Source: Macrosoma leucophasiata (Eukaryota; Arthropoda; Insecta; Lepidoptera; Hedylidae). Taken from it: 64,000 nt of DNA. Numbering within the stretch: position 1 is the stretch's first letter; every line of letters starts with the position of its first letter. Below the pieces are notes generated by a model, which was not told the DNA's origin, searched no databases, and saw only the letters and a program-made list of their open reading frames with translations. Where the stretch lies: assembly GCA_036365455.1 (NCBI GenBank), contig JAWQUS010000003.1, positions 7,708,001 to 7,772,000 of the forward strand. The letters run 5' to 3'. The position numbers and the translations under genes were made by a program. Shown here piece after piece: positions 11,354 to 21,965 of the stretch.

Positions 11354-11698
11354 ATAATGGCAACCCATTATACGTCCCACTTCTGGGCACGAGTCTCTGC
11401 TCTTTTTGGGAGGAGGCCTGGAGCTTACTCCACCACGCACCTTCTATGCGGATTGGTGGAGATACGGGTTAGTGTTCAACCCACTGTCGGATGTTTTCAA
11501 ACCGCCCATAAGGCCTCCGACAAGGTTTAACGACTGCTACCTATCGATAGCAACCGGGACCGACGGCTTAACGTGCCCTCCGAAGCACGGAAACGCGCAT
11601 TTTCATTTGCCACTAGCGGTCACCCATCACACACCCGACCGCGACCGTATCGCTTTACCGAGTCGATCGCTTACGATCTACACCAGCCGCGAGAATAC
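11354..11698 (-). repeat. 5S-rRNA-derived SINE S3, full length with TSD
   Basis: Read on the minus strand it carries the 5S 3'-half signature (GGGCGCGGTC-like then TGTGATGGGTGACCGC), a body with GGGACCGGTTGC-type sequence and the end GGACGTATAATGGGTTGCC. It is flanked by a 12-bp direct repeat GCATACGCCATA at 11342-11353 and 11699-11710. Confidence 0.9.
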
Positions 11699-11710
11699 GC
11701 ATACGCCATA

Positions 11711-12477
11711 TACAACCTTAATAACATGAAAAAATCGATAATCACTAAAATATCTATCCCGTTCATTTCCCGCTATCTATATCTTAAGGCTATATTACAT
11801 TTATCAAACACATAAATCGAAATCGGATCTGACAAGGCGTTAATGGCTGGCTCAATGCAATTTTAGCACCCCAGCCGAATTGTAACTGAATTTTTTTTTT
11901 CGTGAGCCGTATTTGGATTTGTTCTAATGCATTTTCTTTTACAAATCCGCTCCTTTCCGTTAAAATCATATCTCATTTATCAATCACTATCGGGCGGTAT
12001 TTTGTTCAGGATTATTTGGGAGTTTTTTCTCTCCTATTTTACATACCTAATTAAGTTTGACTGCTTGAAATACGTGAGTGTGATTTAATATAAATTCTGC
12101 TATGGATCCGTCTTTAAAATCATATCTGATTTATTAATTGCTGGCAACTTGTATTTTGTCAAAATAATTCTATTTTTGAATGGGTTCATGGAGGTTTTAT
12201 CTGATCTGCTTCTGCATAACTATTTTAGTACAATAGAGTAATATTATAGTTGCTGGTGCTGTAGGACATTTGCGACGTTTTTTCGAAGTTCAAGTAAATA
12301 ATTATCTTCTATTATTCATTAAACTTTCTGTTTTTTTAAGTAAATTGGGTATACTGAATACTGGGAAATACTCTACCAGTCAACCTTAGGAAAAGTCATA
12401 TAATGCAGCAAATCATGATAGAACATTTATTAACCACCACGCATTAGTGACGTTAAGGCGAACCAAAAAAATATATT
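11711..12477. other. AT-rich intron with a weak direct repeat
   Basis: AAAATCATATCTCATTTATC (about 11962) and AAAATCATATCTGATTTATT (about 12115) head two loosely similar ~65-nt stretches. Otherwise nothing seen. Confidence 0.4.
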
Positions 12478-12659
12478 TGTTTTTATGTAATGTAAATGGC
12501 AAACAAGCATGCAGCTCACATTGGTAGTAAGTGAGCACTATAGACACAAGTGCAGCCTATAGACACCTACACAAAGACCAGAGGTCAAAATGCAGATGCG
12601 TTACCACTTATGAGGCCTAAGGTGTTATGCCTCTGTGCCAGAAATTACAGGGCCGTACA
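12478..12659 (-). repeat. ACTGG retroposon, 5'-truncated
   Basis: Minus-strand 3' two-thirds, from TTTTATGTAATGTAAATGG to ATTACAGGGCCGTAC. Confidence 0.85.
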
Positions 12660-13195
12660 AAATAATTATTTTCTTTCTCCGCCAATAAAGCACGATCACA
12701 TTCATATTTGACATACGGATGTACGCAAATCGTATTCATGTCTGATGATGCCTTTCTAGCAGAAAAAAATTACATATCGTATAGATATCGCTATTACTAT
12801 CCTGCACCCCACGACAAGTGACACTAGCAATATAAAGCGAAAATTGGATTTACAACTGACAATTGAAAAAGGCGCTTCCATCAAAGGCGACCCTTGCGAT
12901 ATGTTTACCGAAATACAGTTTAAAAGCACTTTCTACTTGTAGACGCAGATTACGATACCTTTTGGCAGAAAAGACGCGCTATTTATATCCTATCCTTACT
13001 GCCAAATTAGAATTTAATTAATGTTTTACTTACTTTATAAGCAAGATACTTTTTAACCGACTTCAAAAAAAGAGGTTCTCAGTTTGAAGTAATATTTTTT
13101 ATTTTTTTTAATTTAAAGTGAGGAACCCGCTCTATTCTCTTTCTTAAATAAAAATCTAATTGCAACAATAAGAGCTAAAGCTCTATTCTATTACT
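12660..13195. other. intron; ACCGACTTC fragment at 13055-13110
   Basis: TTAACCGACTTCAAAAAAAG then GGTTCTCAGTTTGAAG matches the end of the foldback family at 24371. The rest is unassigned. Confidence 0.5.
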
Positions 13196-13467
13196 CTTTA
13201 TGTTACGGGAGTGGCAAACAAGCTTCTAGTTCACATTGATGATGACTGCAGCTTATAGACCACACAAAGACCGAGGTCAAAATGCAGATGCGTTACCACT
13301 CCCGAGGCCTAAGGTGCTATGCCTCTGTGCCGGAAATTACAGGGCCGTACATTACCACCTGACCGGAACACGATAGTGCTGAACACTACCATTTAGCGGC
13401 AAGTATATTAATTAATGCGGTGGTGCCTACGCCCGCGAGCTCCGTCACTGGAGCTCTACCACCAGTA
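13196..13467 (-). repeat. ACTGG retroposon, near full length
   Basis: Minus-strand copy ending GGAGCTCTACCACCAGTAAA, with a small deletion near its 3' part. Confidence 0.9.
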
Positions 13468-13940
13468 AACCTCTAACCCTTTCCTAAAAACTAAAATCTG
13501 AATGCAAACGTGAGACGTGAATCCAGGCAGAAAACCAGAGTTTTAGGCAAGCAAAACAAACCACGGTAATGCAATTTACAAAACAGGCAATCAAGAGAGC
13601 TAGCCACATTGTTGCAGAGTCACCGTCAAAGGGCCAAAGGAAGGCGCTCAGTGCTCCTTAATAATTAATTGGCGCTTAAATGCGCTGACGTCTTGCGAAC
13701 GCCCCAAAGGAGGAACTAAAGGCTCGTATGCATATGCACGTTGGGGATCCCATGAGCTGTTTTGAATTCATAAAATAATTTCCTGATATTCTTAGGATCT
13801 TGTTATGATGAGTAAGACATAGTTTAATGAACGTATATTAAAGTCAAGTAGGGTTTGATGTCAACGCATTTAAGATATCGTATTGCGGCGGGGATAATTA
13901 AGGCCTTAGAAGTGGAAATGTCAAATTAAATTGCAATATT
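13468..13940. other. unassigned intron stretch
   Basis: No ORF or repeat recognised. Confidence 0.4.
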
Positions 13941-14180
13941 TTTACTGGTGGTAGAGTTCTAATGCCGGAGCTCGAGGACGTGGGCACCATCACACTATCT
14001 AATTTTCCAGCCATAAGATATTATTGTATGGTTCCGAAATAACTATATCGCAGAGGCAGAGCAACTCATGCCTCAGGGGTGGCAGAGCATTAAAGTCCTG
14101 TTTTTGTGTAGATGTCTATTGGCCGTAGTAGGTATCCACTTACCATCCATTTGAAATAAATGCTGGTTTGCCATCATCAT
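13941..14180 (+). repeat. ACTGG retroposon, diverged
   Basis: TTTACTGGTGGTAGAGTTCT start, TGGGCACCATCACACTATC, and the end TGCTGGTTTGCCATC. Confidence 0.7.
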
Positions 14181-14373
14181 AGTAAAAATATATGAACCCA
14201 TTGAGATGTTTAATTTTTATAAGGATGTCTATAGATAATGAACATTTCATGTTTGTATGTCAATTTGACGACACATAAAGTATCTTGCAACCAGTTCTGA
14301 TTTTTCAAAATCAGAGATATGAAAATACAAGAAAAACAATTTTGAAATATTCATTAAACTTCCCCTATACACT

Positions 14374-14523
14374 TACCCCCTTATTCATAAACGTATTTTA
14401 GCTAAAGTGTTGCTAATCTCTCCTTTGTCTTTTTCTATTCTGCACATTTGACAATGCAACTGACAAAGACAAAGCATTCTATAACTAAAACGTATTTAAT
14501 GTACGTTTATGAATAAGGAGGTT
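14374..14523. mobile_element. MITE, TTA-flanked, ~145 bp
   Basis: Terminal inverted repeats CCCCCTTATTCATAAACGTA and TACGTTTATGAATAAGGAGG with TTA directly outside each end. The interior also pairs loosely (TTTGTCTTTTT / CAAAGACAAAG). A 3-bp TTA duplication is typical of PIF/Harbinger MITEs. No coding. Confidence 0.82.
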
Positions 14524-17054
14524 AATGGATATTAAAATAATGTCGTTGGAATCAAAACCTCAATTAGTTAAACGAAAAATTGAAGATTGAAAAGGCCATT
14601 AATCAAATAAAAGGTCGTGATTATATTCAAATCTTGATAACTAATTGAGTGAGGCACTCGTCCAAATTGACTTAAGTGATATTTTGCTTTTTTAGATTTC
14701 ATATTGATTTGTATCATAATCGGTTGAGCTATTTGATTGAATTAAAAAGGTATCACGGATATTATGCTATTTCGTATAATATTTCACCCATACGTAATAC
14801 GTTGAAATTTAAAAATAATATAATATATATTATATAATTATTAGAAAGATAAGGTTTGTGTTTGTTATTATAAGAAATTTAACTATCATCATATTATTGT
14901 ACAGAAATATGAGTACCTAACTGCTTATAATATTGATGTTTCACTTATCACGTGTAATACATTAGAAAAAAAGAAACTGCCTAAATGTATAAGGACCAAG
15001 ATAGAGTAAGTGATAATGTTGGTTCTATACCAGTAATTATCAGAACATCCGCAAAGGCACTGGTAGAATTTATGTCCATAAACTCATCTCTGAAGTGGAA
15101 TTTAAAATAGTAGCTAAGAAATCCTGGCTGAAACGAATTTATAAAGGTGTTACTCTACCTATTCCACTGCAAAGAACAAATTAGAATTAATCGAAAACAG
15201 TTGATCTATGACCAAATTCAATGTAACAATTTGTTTGACACACCAAACCCCAAACGCACGCGAGTCCAACATATCAGCTATAATTAACTTCTATTAATTT
15301 GTGTTTCTACAAAAACAAGGGTGTGTTTGACTTCAAAAATATATATAAGTATTAAATTCATCCCTACTTAGTTATTTCTATCCACTTTATTCAATGACTA
15401 AATCAAAATACGAGTAACTAAAATTTGTCGTTATAAAATATTCGTATATAAAAAAAAATGAAGCGGCTTCTGTAATTACGTTCAATATTGTTAAAGCCTC
15501 GCCAATATGGCAGCATGGTTGAAATTCTTAACGAATGGAAGCAAAGAGAGCGGATGATAAAACCTCGTCACTAATTAAATGGGCCCAAGACGTCCTCCTC
15601 AATAGATTTGTCGCTAATTTGGGAGCAATATCAAAATTGAAATTAATTTGCAAGTATGCCTCCTCAATCCGATACTTATACATATATAAATAATACTAAC
15701 TTACAAAATCTGTGCGTACTTCTTTATTATAAGAAAGCCGAAGAGATTATTTGTTTACTTGAATATTCCAATATCCGAAAAAACATATGGGATTTGAAAA
15801 AAAATTAGTAGTGAATGATAATGACATTCATGAGAAAAAACATTACGTTATAATCTCTAAGTTATTAGAACTGTAGCCATTCTTAAATTGATTAAGTGGA
15901 TTTACTCAGTAAGATAGACAGCATCTTACGGAAAATAAAATCAAAACACCGGGGCAAATACTTATACATAGAAATACTATTTTCATATTAATTTTGTGAA
16001 CCTTTACTGCTGTTTTTTGTTAAATCATTTATTATTTCTAAAATTTCTCTTCTGTTTAGAAACAGTCACATCAAACGGCACGCTGGCTGGTCCAAAAAAT
16101 AAAATGAAAAAACTTACGATCCTTAAAAATAGTAAAATATATTCGGGGATTCTAAAAAGAAGTAACGTATGTAACCCGTAAAACTATACCATAGATTAGA
16201 AGAAGCATCAGGATTGGTCTAGTTGCAATTCATCATTATTATTCCAGACAATTTATCAAGCGGTTAGCTCGCCTCGCCCGACCCGCTCGCACATTCTAAC
16301 GAGATGGTGAATTTTCACCGAATAATTTCCGAACCGACGAATCACGTATTGGAATTGAGAATGAGGTCGAAAATTGAGATAGAAGACTTGTACATGGAAA
16401 ATAAAAGTAGCCGCTTGAAAGAAATAGATGATTATAATTATTGGTCTATTAGAAGATTAGGCAATCGGATGCTTACACAGAAACTACATTGAGAAGATAA
16501 TCAGATGCTTATTAAAAACTATACGATCTACTATCGATACTGTTGATATTTGTAATTTGAAATTGTAAAAGTTTTGATTTTGAAAGTAAAGTGAAATGAA
16601 ACCCAAAATGGACCCAAACCCAAACCATTTTACGTCCGTATTCGAACTAGTGGAGGCGAAGGGTCGATGCGATTACCGAAGCTTATTACTGCGACTCTAT
16701 CATATTTCAATTTACGATCGTCACCCGGTCTTATCGAGTAGAAAAATCAAGGGGCACTGGTGAGTACTCTGATATAAATCAGAAATGAGACGTCTCATTA
16801 CTGCTAGCTTGATTTATTTATTCTCCATAAGCCCCATGCCGTCGTCGCATTGGAATAAAAATTATATTTAATTTGGCAAACGTAATAGGAAATAGAAATT
16901 CATAAGCCTCGAAAGTTAGCCGGTAACGTAGAAATTTTAAGCTAAATAACGTTAGATAAGTCGCCGCAGAAAATGCTTGGTCGGAGGGAATAAGAAAATG
17001 GTCCTAGTTGTTAAGTCTTGCACAGTTTCTGTCGCTATCTTGTGGATAAGAAGC
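14524..17054. other. long AT-rich intron stretch, nothing recognised
   Basis: Short ORFs at 15996 and 16304 show no domain or splice context. No repeat family identified. Confidence 0.4.
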
Positions 17055-17200
17055 CTAATCACCAGTCGTCGTGTCTGTATCGGGCCGGCGGAGCGCGCGG
17101 GTTCCCCAAGGGTACGCTTTTGGGACCAGTTTTCTTTTTTCGGTTTACATTACGGTGTAAGTATGTCGATGTCTTTTGTTATATCACATTTTTACACAGA
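17055..17200 (+). pseudogene. LINE reverse transcriptase relic
   Basis: GGGTTCCCCAAGGGTACGCT reads GFPKGTLLGPVFF, a decayed form of the RT palm motif GVPQGSVLGPLLF. A second piece nearby reads KYVDVF in another frame. Both flanks decay quickly. Confidence 0.65.
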
Positions 17201-18068
17201 TTTGCATGAATTGTTGACTTACAAATATTTCTACAAGCACTTGAGGATGCTAATCACATTAATAGGAATAGGTAGTTATAAATATATTAATACGTGTACA
17301 TGTGATAATTTAGACTAATTTCGAAAAACGATGAACTTATTTCTAATACCTACGCTACCATCAATATACTTACATAAAGTTAAATAGGAATGGTATTCTC
17401 CATAATTTACTTAATAAAAGAAACTGCAAAGCTATTAATAAAGGGACTTATGAAGTTATTATCGAAACTTTCGCGGTGTAAGAGCAAAGCGGGTGGGTTG
17501 TTAAGAGGTCGCGCACCAACAAACTTATATTCGCTAACTATTTCTTATATGAATTTATCGTTTGTTGTTCACACTGCTTATCGTTCATTTTAAAATAAAA
17601 ATATTGGGATCGATAGTATTTACAAAAATAAAATAGAACTCATATATCATGAGAAAAATAAACTAATGTTACGATTCGTGTACAAGTGAATAATATTTTT
17701 AAAGCTTAGCACACACGAGGAAATATCTCATCGTGATATCTCAAAAAACGTAATAGAGAAATCAGCCGTTCAGAAACGAATTTATTTGGCGAAAAGAAAA
17801 GCGAGGCGCACGGAGCCGCGGCGTGTCTAATGAGATAATATAATAGCCGTGATTCGCTCCTACCACCGTTCACAGGACCGAAAATTACCGGAAAACTGCA
17901 GGAGATATAGCTTCGATTTTACAATGTCATATTTATTGAGTTTATATTGAGTTTCAAGGCTTTGTGTGAATTAAAATATCGATGTAAGAATAAGAAAAGG
18001 CAGAGAGGGAAAATACAAATCAAATAGAGTAATTAGTTCAAGTACAGTCAGACTAACAAGTCTTCATG
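17201..18068. other. unassigned intron stretch
   Basis: Nothing recognised. Confidence 0.4.
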
Positions 18069-18367
18069 TATATCAGTTTTATGGTTCGCCCATTCGACAT
18101 TCTTTCTAGATTTTGAAACCACCAAAGGAGAGGTTAACAGGTCTTCAGAATCAAAGATTGAAATCAATCAGTAAAATCGAAAGGTGAGATTCACAGACCG
18201 CACTACAACTTTACTTTGTGCAAAGTATGCTTAGAACTGTCAGTTTAGTATGGGTATTGACAGTTCAAAGGCGTACTTTGCTCAAAGTAAAGTCGTAGTG
18301 CGGTCTGTGAATCTCACCATTAGTCTTCTAGCATATCAGTTTTATGATTCGCCCATTCAACATTCCT
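18069..18367. repeat. 35-nt direct repeat flanking a MITE
   Basis: TATCAGTTTTATGGTTCGCC (18069) and TATCAGTTTTATGATTCGCC (18334), each continuing CATTC[GA]ACATTC, lie either side of the MITE. Confidence 0.75.
18183..18318. mobile_element. 136-bp foldback MITE
   Basis: The arms begin GGTGAGATTCACAGACCGCA and pair for almost 60 bp each with few mismatches, leaving a loop of ~15 nt. No coding. Confidence 0.88.
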
Positions 18368-18369
18368 CT

Positions 18370-18418
18370 CCTTACCCTCGGTGGTTTGGATATATAATCC
18401 AAACCACCGAGGGTAAGG
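18370..18418. repeat. perfect 22-bp inverted repeat
   Basis: CCTTACCCTCGGTGGTTTGG (+AT), loop ATATA, then its exact reverse complement. It would form a GC-rich hairpin. Confidence 0.93.
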
Positions 18419-18419
18419 T

Positions 18420-19157
18420 CAATATTCTTCGGAAATGTCGTGAATATTTGAATAGTTTTGAATGAAGAAGATACACGGGAGGTTTATAACGACGTACATG
18501 TAGGACCACAGATCACAGATCAGTAGGACACAATGTCTTGACGTGATGATTTTTAATCAGAGATTTATTGGAACGCTGGAAGAAAGAACCATATGGAGGT
18601 TTATTTCTTTTTGCACAATACGTTGTTAAATGACTTCATCATTTAAAATAGAAAGCAATGAAAAAGAGTGATAACTAAAATATGCTTATCAAGTAGCGAG
18701 CAAGAGGGTCATATCGAATTGGGAATCGATTTTGTCGCACCCGAAATAGGGTGTAAAGATCCCATTGTAATATAGATGTCGGCCATATGTCGACTGAGCC
18801 CAGAATTTTTGCCTCTTTAGTTCGAAATAGACGCTCAAAATGTTCGCTATTTGAAAAAATATCTGTAGTATACAAGGCATTTAATATTCTTGATATTACT
18901 GCTGGATGGTGTAGTGACAGTAAGCCACGACATGTGCGCAGAGTATCTCGGTTCCATTCTCGATGCAGGGAGTAATTAATATAGGTGGTATTTGAATTTT
19001 TCACTTAGAAAGGTTCACAAAAGTATCATCAGTTTTCTTTCGTGGCTAATGAATAGCAGTAGCTTCGCTACTTTTTAGTAAGGCAGTAGTTAGAAACGTA
19101 ACTATTAAAACTAGCAACTGACCTATCCAATATCATAGACATTGGTTTCACCACATC
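18420..19157. other. intron; unrecognised 109-codon minus ORF at 19004-18675
   Basis: The ORF has no motif I can name and no support from splice sites. Confidence 0.3.
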
Positions 19158-19500
19158 AACTTATCTTCTTGTCGCTAAGTGGTACTGTTCAGTACCATCA
19201 TGTTCCGACAATATAGTCATGTATATCCTTTATAACCATCACAGAGGTAAAACAACTTATTCACAGGTACGGTAACGCATCTGCATTTTGTACATGGCTA
19301 TTTTTTTTTTGCGTGCTATAATTTTATATAATAATTTGTTTATTGACAAAAAGATATTTACATCAATCTATATTTTGAATCCATAGATTCCCGAACTAGT
19401 TTTCACTGTATTTCGGGAACCAATATGTGAAGACTGCAGTTGTCACTGACCATCAATGTGAACTATATGCTCGTTCACCACTTTCATGACATAAAATCCT
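19158..19500 (+). repeat. ACTGG retroposon, diverged, interrupted at about 19300-19430
   Basis: The left part ends ACGCATCTGCATTTTG. The right part resumes ACTGCAGTTGTCACTGACCA. Between them sits unrelated sequence including TTTATTGACAAAAAGATA and TTGAATCCATAGATT, also found flanking the TIR element at 39890. Confidence 0.7.
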
Positions 19501-20169
19501 GTTAATTTGCATACTTACCTTTCCTTGGTAAATTCAAGTGAAATTACGTACAAATATTTTTATTCTATTTTGAGTCACGTATCTTAGGCCGAGAGCCCTT
19601 TGCGCTCGCCGATTGCCCTGTAAAGTAGACTAGAAGTCCATTAAAAAATGAGTCACGTATCACGTCACAATAAACTTTATCAATTCCAGTCAATGTTTTA
19701 AACGCAACTAATCCTTTAATAGCTAATCGGTGTCGAACACAATATGTTCGACACCGATTTAATTCAACCCCTCGATCAACTATCGTTTTAAATTCAAGCA
19801 CGACAAAATATCTTGATCATTACGGTTCATAAAATCCTTAAGTGATTGCGTTGAGGGGACAGACTGCGTGGGCATGAATTCATTCCAAAAGTCCATCTTT
19901 TAAAGTACCTTTACCCCATCGATACGTGGATCGTAATTGTTTTTATTGGCACACAAGAGCAAAGATATATACTGTAGTGAAATCAATGATAATATGTCGT
20001 TTACTATTATTTATTTATTCAAGTATATATTTGCTTATATATTCATACTACTGTATTTATTCAATCTTATTTATTTATGTGTATATTTTATTCCTATGTA
20101 TGAACTATGTTTATATTTATATATATATGTGTGTGTATATCTTTATGTAATTTGTCTGTAAGCTCCCAT
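19501..20169. other. AT-rich; 15-bp palindrome at 19725-19759
   Basis: AATCGGTGTCGAACA, loop CAATA, then the exact reverse complement. From 19925 on it may be the 3' UTR of the LINE ending at 20373. Confidence 0.6.
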
Positions 20170-20373
20170 TAAGTAATTTATTTATAATTTTTTTTTTTTT
20201 ATTTTCCTATGATTTCTGTTTCTCTATGGTTATTTTTTTTTTTATATTGCACCCCCACAATATGGATCCACTACCACTAGGTCGACTGGTGGAGAATGCC
20301 TTATGGCATTAAGTCCGCCTAATGTACCTAAATGTGCATTAAAGTTTAAATAAATAAATAAATAAATAATACA
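20170..20373 (+). mobile_element. LINE 3' end with (AAAT)n tail
   Basis: GAATGCCTTATGGCATTAAG, TCCGCCTAATGTACC, TAAAGTTTAAAT then six AAAT units. This is the 3' UTR plus microsatellite tail typical of Jockey-group LINEs in moths. No coding remains. Confidence 0.7.
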
Positions 20374-20411
20374 TACAGTAGGATCACCACTTGCTAAATT
20401 TTTCTAGGCAA

Positions 20412-20628
20412 ATAATAAATAAAATAAAATACGCTTACACCCACAGCCCCACAGTAAATATAAACCTGTGTCGTGGGTGCCGTTGTGCACATACAACACA
20501 TACACAAACACCCAGACCCGAAACAAATATCTGTAGGCCAAACAAATATTTGTCCCGGTGCGTGGATCGAACCCGCAACCCTTCGAATCAAACTGTCATC
20601 TCACACCGTTGGACTAACCGGGTCGTCA
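20412..20628 (-). repeat. tRNA-derived SINE S2, full length
   Basis: The minus-strand head GACCCGGTTAGTCCAACGG has an A box and GGGTTCGATCCACGC a B box. The tail ends TGTAAGCGTATTTTATTTTA. Confidence 0.9.
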
Positions 20629-21569
20629 AGCCGGATAATAACTCTACGGATACATTCATTTTCATTATATACTTTCAACACATTTCTAAATAATAGACTA
20701 AACTCTTGCGTATAAGGTAGCTGTCTGAACAAAGTACAACAAAATTGAGAATTTTAAGTGTAGCAGATATTTTTAATTCTGGGCATGTTGTTTTGTTGCT
20801 GGACATTAAGTGAGAATTATAATTCCCATATGTAACAGACATACATTTTATAAAATTGATATTAAATTACCCATAAAATTAAATTCACTTCAATTTTTCA
20901 AGAAAAATTTGAATGTTCATGAATAAGAGATATCAATAGACTGTAGACATCATACAAATATATTAGAGCCAAATCTAATTTACGTACCATTAGAATACGA
21001 CTAAAAATATAATAAAAATGACATAAATACAATTGTAACTAAAAAAAAAATACCTACTTTACGAAAACAGAAAACCACCCGCTATTCGTGCGACTATAAA
21101 AACTGCCATCATCACAAATTAAGGCAATGTTTTGAAAATAGTGAGTCCTGTTCGAAAAATTTCCATAGCTGAATACATCGAATAAGTTAATAGTAGAACC
21201 GGCCGCGGGCAGGCGGGCCGAGATAATGAAATTGTGTACAGGAGCGCATCGAGCCGCGAGCGTGTCTCGGGCAAAAATCCACTTAACAAATTGCTGCTGA
21301 TTCCAAGGGTTCTGGATTGTTGCCCGCTTTTACCTTCACGTCGTGTTATCGATATACACGATTTCGCGGCCGTCGTGCGCGTTCGAATATAAAATCTTGT
21401 CAATCAGTTGATAAGAGCGATGTTGATCTAACTGTCTCGGTAGCTGTGTTTATATTTACATGTGTGGTCATATTTTTATTGCATGTAGAAGCTATAATGC
21501 TAAGAGACGAAATATAATAATATGTTTGACGACGTACTTTAATAGATAGCAAGTAGTTATTATTATGTA
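20629..21569. other. intron with a CpG-rich patch at 21195-21390
   Basis: Mostly AT-rich, with a local GC/CpG-rich patch (CGGCCGCGGGCAGGCGGGCC). No convincing exon or repeat. Confidence 0.4.
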
Positions 21570-21690
21570 TGAAGAGAATGATGAACGTAGATGAGGCACG
21601 GGTCAGTCAGGACCGGGATATCTGGCGCTCCACACTCTTTGTCTATCCCGTTAGGGACCTGACGTGAAGTTACATACATACATAAGTAGT
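21570..21690 (+). pseudogene. LINE C-terminal coding end and 3' tail
   Basis: Reads V-D-E-A-R ... QDRDIWRST ... PVRDL stop, then TACATACATACAT. The same ending is at 60818, and decayed forms lie at 21845, 43030 and 45650. It looks like the last codons of a non-LTR retrotransposon RT. Confidence 0.7.
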
Positions 21691-21844
21691 TATTCCAATC
21701 CAAATGTAAAAAAAATCTAGGTCAAGGGTAAGCATTTTGCTTGAATACATATCATATCTTTCTGATTTGGTTCAAGAGTTTTATTGGGAACAGTTCTTGA
21801 ATTTAACTAGTATGTATGTAATATGTAGATAATTATTAACTAGA

Positions 21845-21965
21845 ATGTATGCATATACGCCAAGTCCGTTCACAGAATAGGCAGAGAGCATGCAAGTGCC
21901 AAATAACTCAGACCTTACACACCTCCTGTGCCTCTTCTACATTCATCACTCTCTTTGTAAATCCA
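21845..21965 (-). pseudogene. LINE C-terminal tail, diverged
   Basis: The minus strand reads MNVEEAQEVC then an in-frame stop, with the same GTAGAAGAGGCAC...CTCTCTGCCTAT order as 60818. Confidence 0.55.

Noticed and set aside
11406..11815. 107- and 80-codon plus ORFs
   Set aside because: They lie across the antisense of the 5S-derived SINE.
18675..19004. 109-codon minus ORF as a host exon
   Set aside because: No family resemblance, no fit to COE exon order, and overlapping ORFs on both strands.
20349..20372. CRISPR-like or short regular repeat array
   Set aside because: Simple AAAT tail of a LINE; no spacer/repeat arrangement anywhere in the window.
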